Origin: Bordetella flabilis
Lineage (GTDB): Bacteria > Pseudomonadota > Gammaproteobacteria > Burkholderiales > Burkholderiaceae_B
Length of the DNA stretch: 64,000 nucleotides
Direction of reading: 5' to 3'
Assembly: GCF_001676725.1 (NCBI RefSeq)
Contig: NZ_CP016172.1
Span: forward strand, 5,394,001 to 5,458,000
Under the pieces are notes generated by a model. It ran no database searches. It worked only from the letters and a program-made list of their open reading frames with translations, and was not told the origin of the DNA. Below are positions 47,310-55,566 of this stretch, piece after piece (the first letter of the stretch is position 1; each line of letters opens with the position of its first letter). A program made the position numbers and the translations under genes.

Positions 47310-48656
47310 TCAGCCGGCCTTGGCAAACAAGGCATAGAAAAAGCCGTCATGCTCTCCCGCCGCCGTGGCGGCCGCCGCAACAGGCAACAGCTGGCCCGGC
47401 GCCTCCAGCCGCCGGGCATCGTCATGGCGGGCGGCGAAAGCGGCCGCCTGGCGCTCGCCCTCCTCGGGGAACACGGAACAGGTCACGTACAGCAGGCGCC
47501 CGCCCGGTGCCACGGTGCGCCACAACGCATCGACAATGCGGGCCTGCAGCTTGACCGTGCGCGGGACATCGTCGGCGCGGCGCAACCAGCGGATGTCGGG
47601 ATGCCTGCGCACGATGCCGGACGCCGTACAGGGCACGTCCGCCAGGACGGCATCGAAAGGCCGCCCGTCCCACCAGGCGTCCAGATAGGCGGCATCCGCA
47701 ACCTGGAGCGTTACGCGTGGAGATTCCAGGCGCAGCCGCTGGAGATTGTCCCGCACCCGCTGCAGGCGGGCCGAATCCGCGTCCAGGGCCAGCAGGTCGA
47801 CATCGGCCATTTCCAGCAAATGGGCGGTCTTGCCTCCCGGCGCTGAACAGGCATCGAGCACACGCATGCCATCCGCGACGCCCAGCAGCGGAGCCGCCAT
47901 CTGCGCCCCGGCGTCCTGCACGGACCACCAGCCCTCCTCGAAGCCGGGCAGGCGCTGTACCGGCCGAGGCTGCGCCAGAACGACGCCGCTCGGCCCGGTC
48001 GCCTCGGCGGCAATCCCGACGCCAGCAAAGGCAGCCAGCACGTCTTCCCGCGCGGCGCGCCGTCGGTTGACTCTTAAAGTCAGCGGCGCCGGTATGTTGG
48101 CGGCGGCGAGCACGGCTTCCCAGTCGTCCGGATAGGCTGCCCGCACCTTGTCCACCCACCATTGCGGATGGTTCCAGCGCGCCTCGACCTGCCGCGCCAA
48201 TTGGACCTGCAGCCCGTCGGCATCGCGCAGATAGGCGCGCAGCGCACCGTTGACCAGGCCCTTCAAGCCGGCCAGGCGCGGCATGTCCGCCGCTGCCTGC
48301 ACGGCCTGGTCCACCACCGTATAGGGCGCGTAGGCCGGCATGCCCGCCGCCGTGCCGCTGCCGGACGCCGGCGCGGGCAGCAACAGCGCCAGGCTGACCA
48401 GCAGCAAGGCATCGGCGAGCGGTTCGGGCGGCGTGCGGGGCACCAGGATGCGGCGCAGGACGCGGGCCTCGCCCAACCTGCGCATGGCATGGAAGGACAA
48501 CGCCTGTGTTCCCGCCCGCAAAGGCGCCGGAACCTGCGCGATCGCGTCGGTCATGGATCGCCCGGTGAGCACAGCCTGCGTGACCGCGGCGCTCTGCGCA
48601 AGCAGATCACGCAGCGGCGCGGCGCCCGGGATGGGGGGTGGGGAAGTTTCGGGCAT
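47310..48656 (-). CDS. rsmB: 16S rRNA (cytosine(967)-C5)-methyltransferase
   Basis: 448 residues. N-terminal NusB-like helical domain (PLRDLLAQSAAVTQAVLTG to about 140), then the Rossmann methyltransferase with SAM site VLDACSAPGGKTAHLLEM, motif IV VLADVPCTASGIVRRHPD and catalytic cysteine in YVTCSVFPEEGERQ. Modifies C967 of 16S rRNA. The start at 48656 gives the usual short N-terminus. First gene of the rsmB-DUF4390-ntrYX-trkAH run. Confidence 0.93.
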   Translation of the reverse strand: MPETSPPPIPGAAPLRDLLAQSAAVTQAVLTGRSMTDAIAQVPAPLRAGTQALSFHAMRRLGEARVLRRILVPRTPPEPLADALLLVSLALLLPAPASGSGTAAGMPAYAPYTVVDQAVQAAADMPRLAGLKGLVNGALRAYLRDADGLQVQLARQVEARWNHPQWWVDKVRAAYPDDWEAVLAAANIPAPLTLRVNRRRAAREDVLAAFAGVGIAAEATGPSGVVLAQPRPVQRLPGFEEGWWSVQDAGAQMAAPLLGVADGMRVLDACSAPGGKTAHLLEMADVDLLALDADSARLQRVRDNLQRLRLESPRVTLQVADAAYLDAWWDGRPFDAVLADVPCTASGIVRRHPDIRWLRRADDVPRTVKLQARIVDALWRTVAPGGRLLYVTCSVFPEEGERQAAAFAARHDDARRLEAPGQLLPVAAAATAAGEHDGFFYALFAKAG

Positions 48657-48910
48657 ACGGACGGGGCGGGGACAGGCGTATCGGATGGCGCGGCAGGCAC
48701 CCGCCGCGGGACCTCCCAATGGTACCTGGAGTCACCCGCCCCGACATCGGCCGTACCGGCCGTGCGGTGGAAGCGGTCGGCGCGCCGGCCGCGATGCGCC
48801 ACGCGGGTTCCCCGGCGCGACCGCGGTGCCCCGTACGCTGGCCGCATGGCCCACGGGTACGAATGCCCGCGCCCGCGCGTGGCGAGAGCGTCCCTCGCCC
48901 AGGCACCCGC

Positions 48911-50149
48911 CTATGGGCCGGTAATACGCGCGGCCTGCACACGCTCACGCGCGCCGGCCAGCAGGTCGATCATAAACGCGCACACCATGGCGCCGGTCCC
49001 CGCGAGGAACAACAGCCTGTAATCGGCGCCGCTGCGCGCGAACACGTACGACAGGCCGTAAGCGGCCATGGCCTGGAACAGCGCGAACGCCACCGTGGCG
49101 GTCCGCCAGGCCGGATCGCGCCGGGCGGGCTGGTGCGCGAGCAGTTCGTGCACCCGGCCCAGCACCAGCGGAACGGTGCCGGTCACAAATGCGCCCACCA
49201 CCACGCTGGAGACCACCAGCCATGCCGGAGCGGGATGGAAGGCAGGAATGGCCACGCCTATGGTTTGAAGGGCGAAAGCCAGGCGCAAGGCCCGCTTGAA
49301 GCCGATGCGGTCCGCCAGATAGCCCACCAGGATGGGACCACCGGTGGCGCCGATGCCGAACAGCACCCAGTATTGGGAGCCCCTGGCCACGCCCTCGCCC
49401 AGGCCGCGCGCGACGAAGTCCACAAGGAAGATCATGTGCGGCACCCAGCCCGCGGCGTTCAGCGCGTACTCCACGTAGAGCGCGCGCAGCGTCGTGTCAT
49501 TGGCGCGCGCCGGATGCGGGGCGACCGGCACCGCAGCCGTTGGCGCCGGCCGCGACGGCCAGCCCTTCCAGGCAATGGCGGTCAGGACCAGGGAAAGCCC
49601 CGCGAGCGCCAGCCAGGTATCGCGCAAGCCGTCCTGCAGCAGCAAGGGCACCAGCGTGCCGGAGGCGGCGATACCCACGCCCACGCCCATGAAGATCAGG
49701 CCGCCCGCCAGCCCACGGCGCCGGGCCGGTATATGAGGCAGTACCGCAGGCGCGGCAAGCACCATCAAGGCGCCCCCCGCCAAACCGGCCAGGAAACGCC
49801 AGCCGAAGAACCACGCAAACGACACCGGAAAAGCGCAGGCGAGGAAGGCCGCGGTCGCCAGCAGCATCATCGCGCGCAGTGCGGTCGCCACGGGCACCCG
49901 TGCCGCGAACGGCCTTCCCGCCAGGGCCCCCACCAGGTAGCCGGCCAGGTTGGCGGCGCCCAGGTAGGCGGCCGCCGCGGCCTCGAACCAGTGCGCGCCC
50001 ACGATCGCGGGCAGCAAAGGGGTATATGCGAAGCGCGCCAGCCCGATTCCCACCAGGCTGGCGCAGAAGGCGGCCAGCGTCGCCCAAATGGCATTCGCCG
50101 GCGGGGTCCGCGGCGCACTGACATCATCCAGGGCGGTGGCGTCGTCCAT
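48911..50149 (-). CDS. MFS transporter (YbfB/YjiJ family)
   Basis: 412 residues, twelve predicted helices. Starts MDDATALDDVSAPRTPPANA, then a first helix with FCASLVGIGLARFAYTPLLP, typical of the YbfB/YjiJ family. Substrate unknown. Divergent from the LysR-type gene, whose presumed operator lies in the shared 194-base region, so it is the likely target of that regulator. Confidence 0.86.
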   Translation of the reverse strand: MDDATALDDVSAPRTPPANAIWATLAAFCASLVGIGLARFAYTPLLPAIVGAHWFEAAAAAYLGAANLAGYLVGALAGRPFAARVPVATALRAMMLLATAAFLACAFPVSFAWFFGWRFLAGLAGGALMVLAAPAVLPHIPARRRGLAGGLIFMGVGVGIAASGTLVPLLLQDGLRDTWLALAGLSLVLTAIAWKGWPSRPAPTAAVPVAPHPARANDTTLRALYVEYALNAAGWVPHMIFLVDFVARGLGEGVARGSQYWVLFGIGATGGPILVGYLADRIGFKRALRLAFALQTIGVAIPAFHPAPAWLVVSSVVVGAFVTGTVPLVLGRVHELLAHQPARRDPAWRTATVAFALFQAMAAYGLSYVFARSGADYRLLFLAGTGAMVCAFMIDLLAGARERVQAARITGP

Positions 50150-50219
50150 GGGGCTTCCACAGGAAAATCTCGATGGACAAAGATTACGCGCCCGCTCTAA
50201 TCTAAGGAAATGAATTTGC

Positions 50220-50249
50220 CAGATATCGGCTATCTGTTTGGCAGATATC
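50220..50249. promoter_or_regulatory. Candidate LysR-type operator: three CAGATA half-sites at 11-bp spacing
   Basis: CAGATATC starts at 50220, its inverted half TATCTG at 50231 and CAGATATC again at 50242, giving half-sites exactly one helical turn (11 bp) apart in alternating orientation. This forms two overlapping dyads AGATA-N5-TATCT and TATCTG-N5-CAGATA. It is in the middle of the divergent region between the MFS gene (start 50149) and the LysR gene (start 50344), the place where LysR regulators bind. Confidence 0.65.
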
Positions 50250-50343
50250 CTGCAGGCGCTACGCCGTCGCGCGGTACGGACCAAACCGCGCCATCCCGCT
50301 ACCCCAAGCGATACCGCGCCCTGCAACAGCCGGAACACCAGCC

Positions 50344-51228
50344 ATGGAAATCGCAGATCTGAAGACACTGGAAGCCGTCGCCCGGCACGGCAGCATGAAC
50401 CGCGCCGCCGTCGAGCTGCACACCGTCCAATCCAACGTCACCGCGCGCATAAGGTCTTTGGAGGAATCCCTGGGCGTGGTGTTGTTCCAGCGCCATGCGC
50501 GGGGCGTCACGGCAACCCCTGCGGCTGAGCGCCTGCTTCCGTTCGCCGGCCGCATCCGGCGGCTGCTTGCCGAAGCGCAGGCGGCGGCGCGCGACGATGG
50601 CGATCCCAACGGGCAGCTGCAGCTCGGTGGACTCGAAACCACCACGGCGCTGCGGCTTGCTCCCCTGCTAAGCCTTTTCGCCAAGACCTATCCGCAGGTG
50701 CGGCTGGTCATCAGCGCTGGAACGACGGCCGGGCTTTCGCGCGAGGTGGTGGCCTGCGGATTGGACGGCGCCTTTGTCGCCGGCCCCATCAACCATCCGG
50801 ACCTGGTCCAGGAAACGATGTTCACGGAAGAACTGGTCATGGTCACTTCCCCTTCCATTCGCTCCCTGCGCGCGCTCGCGAATGTCGGCGACGTGAAAAC
50901 CATCGTGTTCCAGATGGGTTGCTCCTACCGCCTGCGGCTGGAAGCCATCCTGGCGGAGATGGGCATGATCGCCGCCAAGCCGCTGGAGTTCGGCTCGCTC
51001 GACACTATCGTCAGCTGCGTCGCGGCCGGCGTCGGCGTCACCCTGCTGCCGCGCGGCGTCGTTGCGGCCGCCGCCAAGGCAGGCAAGGTGGCGATACACC
51101 GCCTGCCGCCCGAGCAAGCCAGGGTACAGACCGTGTTCATTCGCCGCCGCGACGGCTATGTCTCCAGCGCGCTGACCGCATTTCTTGACATCGCCCGCAA
51201 CGGCGGCGCCTTGCGGGAGGCGGCGTAG
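50344..51228 (+). CDS. LysR-family transcriptional regulator
   Basis: 294 residues. Winged HTH at 1-60 (LKTLEAVARHGSMNRAAVELH and VQSNVTARIRSLEESLGVVLF), then a periplasmic-binding-protein-like effector domain from about residue 90 (QLQLGGLETTTALRLAPLL). Divergent from the MFS gene, with a symmetric half-site array between them. Effector not predictable. Confidence 0.93.
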   Translation: MEIADLKTLEAVARHGSMNRAAVELHTVQSNVTARIRSLEESLGVVLFQRHARGVTATPAAERLLPFAGRIRRLLAEAQAAARDDGDPNGQLQLGGLETTTALRLAPLLSLFAKTYPQVRLVISAGTTAGLSREVVACGLDGAFVAGPINHPDLVQETMFTEELVMVTSPSIRSLRALANVGDVKTIVFQMGCSYRLRLEAILAEMGMIAAKPLEFGSLDTIVSCVAAGVGVTLLPRGVVAAAAKAGKVAIHRLPPEQARVQTVFIRRRDGYVSSALTAFLDIARNGGALREAA

Positions 51229-51287
51229 CGGCGTGCCGATGTCCTGGTTGGCGACCCGCCAGGCCGTCGCCTGGGGGCCGTGGCGCG

Positions 51288-52097
51288 TCAAAACCGATAA
51301 CTGATTCCCACCGCCCCGTACGGCGCAGTTCGACGCTCCACAATCGGGCTGTCGCGGGCATCGCCGAGCAAGGTGCGTATGCCCAGGGAAGTCGATAGGG
51401 TCCACCGGGGATCGATGGCATAGCGCCAGTTGGCGTAGAGCGTGGCCGAGCGAAAGCCGGCCCCTGCCGAATAGCGGCCCAGGCCGGCCTCGCTGCGCGC
51501 GGCCTCCGCGGTGGTGACGCCGAACCAGCGGGACATATCGTCATGGCTGCCCCAGGTGGTCTCCGCGCCCAGGCGCACGGTGTTGCGGCCGGCGTCCCAG
51601 ATTGCATAGGAACCGTTGAGCTGCACGCGGGTGCCGTAGCCGGCATGCAGCGCCTGGGTCAGTGTCGTGCTGATACGCCAGGGGCCCGGCCGCCACCGCA
51701 GGAAGGTGCCGACGGTCCCATGCGCGTCGATATCGTCCAATCCCTCCAGGCGATCGTGGTCGTCGGCGTCCCGCCCCAGGCGCATCCCCACGAAAACCCC
51801 CGCCTGCCAGTCCTGGCCCAGATCGCGCTGCAGGCCCAGCGCGGGCAGGCCGTCGCTGGTGTCGATGAAGAATGCGCCACGCCGGTAAGACAGCTCCAGC
51901 ACCGGGACCGCGTGATAATCCTTCGCGCCCGTGTACTCCGGCACGACGCCCACGCCCAGCCCCACGCTGTTCTGCGCATTGACGGCGCCGGCCGCCAGCA
52001 GCGACGACGCGGCCCACAGCGCCATCCGCGCTGCCTGCACCCGCTGCAGTGCCACTGACACAGCGCCGTGGCGCAGTCCTTTTGATTGGCTTTCCAT
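51288..52097 (-). CDS. MipA/OmpV family outer-membrane protein
   Basis: 269 residues. Signal peptide MESQSKGLRHG...AAGAVNA, then an amphipathic beta-barrel starting QNSVGLGVGVVPEYTGAKDY and ending with the aromatic APYGAVGISYRF. The start at 52097 is preceded by AAGGTGG. The family includes MltA-interacting protein and OmpV-type porins, several regulated by two-component systems. It is divergent from an OmpR-type response regulator, the probable controller. Confidence 0.88.
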   Translation of the reverse strand: MESQSKGLRHGAVSVALQRVQAARMALWAASSLLAAGAVNAQNSVGLGVGVVPEYTGAKDYHAVPVLELSYRRGAFFIDTSDGLPALGLQRDLGQDWQAGVFVGMRLGRDADDHDRLEGLDDIDAHGTVGTFLRWRPGPWRISTTLTQALHAGYGTRVQLNGSYAIWDAGRNTVRLGAETTWGSHDDMSRWFGVTTAEAARSEAGLGRYSAGAGFRSATLYANWRYAIDPRWTLSTSLGIRTLLGDARDSPIVERRTAPYGAVGISYRF

Positions 52098-52223
52098 CGA
52101 TCCACCTTCTCGCATGGCCACCGGACGGAGGCCTTTCAGGAGCGGCATTATCGAGAAGGCGTTTTAAAAGTTTTTTAATTTTGCGCCGATAATCTGCGGC
52201 GGTTCCACCACCGGAGGCATACC

Positions 52224-52889
52224 TTGCACATACTGCTAATCGAGGACGACCCCATGCTGGGGGACGCCCTATGCGGCAGTCTGCGAGAGGCGGGTTACCG
52301 GGTCGACTGGTCGACCGATGCCGCGCAATCGCGCGCCGCGTTGACGGACCACGGCTACGACGCAATACTGCTGGACCTGCAGCTGCCCCACGGTTCCGGC
52401 CTGGAGATCCTGAAATCCATACGGGAACGCTACGACGCCACCCCGGTGCTTATTCTGTCCGCGCGCGACCGGCTCAGCGATCGCATCAAGGGCCTGGACG
52501 CCGGCGCCGACGATTATCTGGTGAAGCCCTTTCCCACGGAGGAGCTGCTGGCGCGGGTCCGCGCAGTGACACGGCGTGCCAGCCACCGCGTCGTTCCGCT
52601 GATGCGAATCGGTGATGTACACGTCGATCCGGCACGTCGGCTGGTCATGCGGGCCGGAAACCCGGTGAAACTCAGCATTCACGAATACCGCACGCTGGTC
52701 GCGCTGCTCGAACGCCAGGGCCACATCGTCACGCGCGAGCAATTGGAGGATGCGGTCTATGGGCGGCATGGCACCATAGAAAGCAACACGGTTGCGGTAT
52801 ACGTGCACCAATTGCGACGCAAGCTCGGCAACGACCTGATCGCAACCGTCCATGGCTTCGGCTATCAGGTGGGCGACGCAAAGCCATGA
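52224..52889 (+). CDS. OmpR-family response regulator (QseB/PmrA-like)
   Basis: 221 residues. Receiver with acidic pair in LLIEDDPML, phospho-acceptor Asp51 in ILLDLQLPHGSG and Lys in LVKPF; C-terminal winged helix with SIHEYRTLVALLERQGHIVTR and YVHQLRRKLG. The start is TTG at 52224 with a strong CCGGAGG at 52211-52217; no ATG fits the family N-terminus MHILLIEDD. Its end overlaps the sensor kinase start by ATGA. Confidence 0.93.
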   Translation: MHILLIEDDPMLGDALCGSLREAGYRVDWSTDAAQSRAALTDHGYDAILLDLQLPHGSGLEILKSIRERYDATPVLILSARDRLSDRIKGLDAGADDYLVKPFPTEELLARVRAVTRRASHRVVPLMRIGDVHVDPARRLVMRAGNPVKLSIHEYRTLVALLERQGHIVTREQLEDAVYGRHGTIESNTVAVYVHQLRRKLGNDLIATVHGFGYQVGDAKP

Positions 52890-54259
52890 AACGATGGCGC
52901 GATCTCGCCGCTCCCATGAAAAGCCTGCGTGTCCGGCTGCTGTGCGGCATGCTGGTCGGCATCATCGCCTTCGGTGCAGCGTGGTATTCCCTGCGCGCCT
53001 GGGAATTGAACCTGCCGGAAACCGGCTATGTGGACGAACGGCTGCGCGATATCGCGCGCCTGACCGTGGAATCCATTCCCAGAACGCTGTCGCCCGACGG
53101 CTCGGTCGCGGCGTACAGCCTGGCGGATACCGTGGAGGACCCCGTAACGGAGACCATTTTCCAGGTCTGGCATATGCCGACCGGAAAACTGGTCCTGCGC
53201 TCCCCCATCACGCCCGACGCCCCCTTGAAGCCCGATTTCACTGCCGGCTATGGATACAACATCGTCGGCGGCGAAGAATGGCGCGTATATGCGATATCGG
53301 ACGCGACGGGAACCATACAGGTCCAAACCGCCCGTAGCCAGAGAGGCCTGGACGCAACGTACCGGCAGTGGGTCAGGGAGGGCGCCATCGCGGCCGCGGG
53401 CATATTCCTCCTGTTGGCGGTCATTATGTGGACGGCCATCCATCTCAGCCTGCGCCCGCTCGATCAGGCGCGGGCCACCATCTCCGGCCGGCCGCCCTTC
53501 GACAATTCACCGTTGCAGGAACGCAATCTGCCTGGCGAGATCCGGCCATTCGTGCTGGCCATCAATCACCTGCTGGCGCGGCAGGACGCGGCGCTGGAAC
53601 GCGAACGCCAGTTGATCGCGGATGCGGCCCACGAACTGCGCACGCCCTTGGCCGCCATCCAGGCACAGGCCCAGCGCGCCGCGTCCGCGGCGGATGTGCC
53701 GGCCACGCGTACCGAAGTCGCCAAACTCCAGAGTGTCGCCGCCCGCGCGACCCGTATCGTGGAACAACTGCTGGACCAGGCGCGCCTGGATTCGGACGAC
53801 GTATGCGCCATGGAAGCCGTCGACCTGGCCGACATTATCGATCTGGTCGCGCGCGACTTCGAAGGCGATGCCGCACGCAAGTCGCAGAAAATATCCGTCA
53901 CCGCACAGGCCTGTCCGGTACTGGGCAACATCGACGCGCTCGGCATCCTGCTCGGCAACCTGTTGGATAACGCCATCCGGTACACCCCGGTGGCCGGACA
54001 CATCGCCGTTTCCTGCGGCCTCCAGGGCACGACGCCGGTACTGGCCATTTCCGACGACGGGCCCGGCATCCCAGCGGCATACCGAAGCCGCATTTACGAC
54101 AGGTTCTTTCGTGTACCGGGGCAGGAAGAACGAGGGACCGGCATCGGCCTGGCGCTGGTTGCCCGCATCGCGCGGCTGCACAACGCGGAACTGGTCGAAA
54201 TGCCGGCGCAAGAAGGCTTTCACCTGACGGTCCGGTTCCCACGCGTCGCGACGGTGTGA
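52886..54259 (+). CDS. Two-component sensor histidine kinase (QseC/PmrB-like)
   Basis: 457 residues. First membrane helix about 15-36, periplasmic domain 38-165, second helix about 168-188, HAMP-like linker, then HisKA with phospho-His249 in DAAHELRTPLAAIQ, and HATPase (GNLLDNAIRYTPVAG, DDGPGIPAAYRSRIYDRFF, GTGIGLALVARIA). The gene is translationally coupled to the response regulator. The signal is unknown. Candidate targets are the divergent MipA/OmpV gene and the small exported genes that follow. Confidence 0.93.
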   Translation: MKRWRDLAAPMKSLRVRLLCGMLVGIIAFGAAWYSLRAWELNLPETGYVDERLRDIARLTVESIPRTLSPDGSVAAYSLADTVEDPVTETIFQVWHMPTGKLVLRSPITPDAPLKPDFTAGYGYNIVGGEEWRVYAISDATGTIQVQTARSQRGLDATYRQWVREGAIAAAGIFLLLAVIMWTAIHLSLRPLDQARATISGRPPFDNSPLQERNLPGEIRPFVLAINHLLARQDAALERERQLIADAAHELRTPLAAIQAQAQRAASAADVPATRTEVAKLQSVAARATRIVEQLLDQARLDSDDVCAMEAVDLADIIDLVARDFEGDAARKSQKISVTAQACPVLGNIDALGILLGNLLDNAIRYTPVAGHIAVSCGLQGTTPVLAISDDGPGIPAAYRSRIYDRFFRVPGQEERGTGIGLALVARIARLHNAELVEMPAQEGFHLTVRFPRVATV

Positions 54260-54526
54260 CAGAGCCCGCATCGGTGCGCCCCCGGACCTGGCGGCGCCAC
54301 CACGTTGCGGCCCCCGGGCCGCGAAATTACGCCTGCGCCAGAACCTGCGATGGAGCATCGCCCCCCTATTGGGAACGCGCCGCGCATGCTTCAAGGCCTG
54401 GATCGAGGACGATACCGACCGAAGCACTCCAGCGGACATTCGAGGTCACAAGGAATTACCCCGCGATCATCCGGCGACCTGCCGGGCTCCGCCTAAGATG
54501 GGCCCACCTGCTCCCGGAGACCCGCC

Positions 54527-54865
54527 ATGAGAACAGTCATTGCTTCGTGCTTTCTCGCACTGTTGGCGCACAGCCCCGCCGCTCATGCGGCCGATACCAA
54601 TAACGGACCCAACACCATATCGGCCATCAAGACCAACTGGGTCAACTCGGACGGCAATGACAACACGAAGGGTTATTGGGTTTATTACTATAAATTCGAC
54701 GGCACCATCGCCAATGCGGCTGCGTGCCCGAACACATGGGACGCAAAAAGCGCAGACGCGAATATCAACACGCTACTCCAATCGGCTTTCATGTCGGGGA
54801 TGGCCGTGGACTTCGGCATCTCGAACGACTGCACCATAGATACGGTACAGATCGATCCCCAATGA
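54527..54865 (+). CDS. Small exported protein, paralogue of the downstream lipoprotein (unrecognised family)
   Basis: 112 residues. Sec signal peptide (VIASCFLALLAHSPAAHAA) and a mature part of about 90 residues with two cysteines, Cys67 and Cys102. Shares with the next gene the pattern NW...Y-x-Y-x-F-x-G, a Cys, NIN-x-LLQ-x-A and a second Cys 35 residues after the first. A family name cannot be assigned. Predicted periplasmic or secreted with one disulfide. GGAG precedes the ATG. Base composition is lower in GC than the neighbours (47% in bases 54661-54720). The gap of 267 bases after the kinase gene holds no other visible gene. Confidence 0.7.
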   Translation: MRTVIASCFLALLAHSPAAHAADTNNGPNTISAIKTNWVNSDGNDNTKGYWVYYYKFDGTIANAAACPNTWDAKSADANINTLLQSAFMSGMAVDFGISNDCTIDTVQIDPQ

Positions 54866-54963
54866 CCGATCGAAAGCGGCGCACGCGCCGCCGTGTTCGA
54901 TCTGGATGCGCCGTGGGGCCGTACCCGGACGCCGCGGGCCCCGCTCCTCGAGGAGATGATGCG

Positions 54964-55362
54964 ATGAAGCGATTTATCCTGCTCTGCCTGGGATTGGCCC
55001 TGTCCGGCTGCTCCGGATTGAAGCCCCATAACGATCAAAATACCTCGGCCGCCGGGGCTCCCCGGAATACATCGTCCAGTGACCCCACTATCGTCAATAC
55101 AGGCGTTCTGGGCGTAACGGCCACCAAGGGCAACTGGAACAAGGATGATGCGAACAATATCTATCGATACAACTTCACGGGAGAGTTCGGAAGCGCCGAT
55201 CCTTCTTGCGGCAGCAACTACACCGCCGCGAGCGGCGATCCCAACATAAACAACCTGCTGCAAAGAGCCTATATCCTGCGCACCGGCATCAAGGCGCATA
55301 TCGGAACCGGGTGCTACTTGAGCTCGGTGGAAATAGGCGGGGCGTCCTTCCCTGCCAACTGA
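54964..55362 (+). CDS. Small lipoprotein, paralogue of the upstream exported protein (unrecognised family)
   Basis: 132 residues from the ATG at 54964. Lipoprotein signal MKRFILLCLGLALSGC (lipid on Cys16), a Ser/Thr/Asn-rich linker to about residue 45, then a domain matching the upstream protein: NW at 57-58, Y-x-YNFTG, Cys82, NINNLLQRA at 94-102 and Cys117. The Cys-Cys distance of 35 equals that of the paralogue. One copy is thus a soluble exported form and one a lipid-anchored form. No function can be assigned. Confidence 0.7.
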   Translation: MKRFILLCLGLALSGCSGLKPHNDQNTSAAGAPRNTSSSDPTIVNTGVLGVTATKGNWNKDDANNIYRYNFTGEFGSADPSCGSNYTAASGDPNINNLLQRAYILRTGIKAHIGTGCYLSSVEIGGASFPAN

Positions 55363-55566
55363 GCACAGCAAGCCGGCGGGTGGCGCATCGCCCGCGACGA
55401 GGCCCCCCAACGGCCTGTTTCTGCCGACGCCTGCGATTGAATCGAGCCGCTCGACCGCGCCTCGCAATTTGTCGATATGCATTACTCCCGGACTTCGCCA
55501 TGCATATCTAACATGCATACGCGAGCGTCCTGGCGATATATCCACTGACATCCTTCTGGAGCGGTC

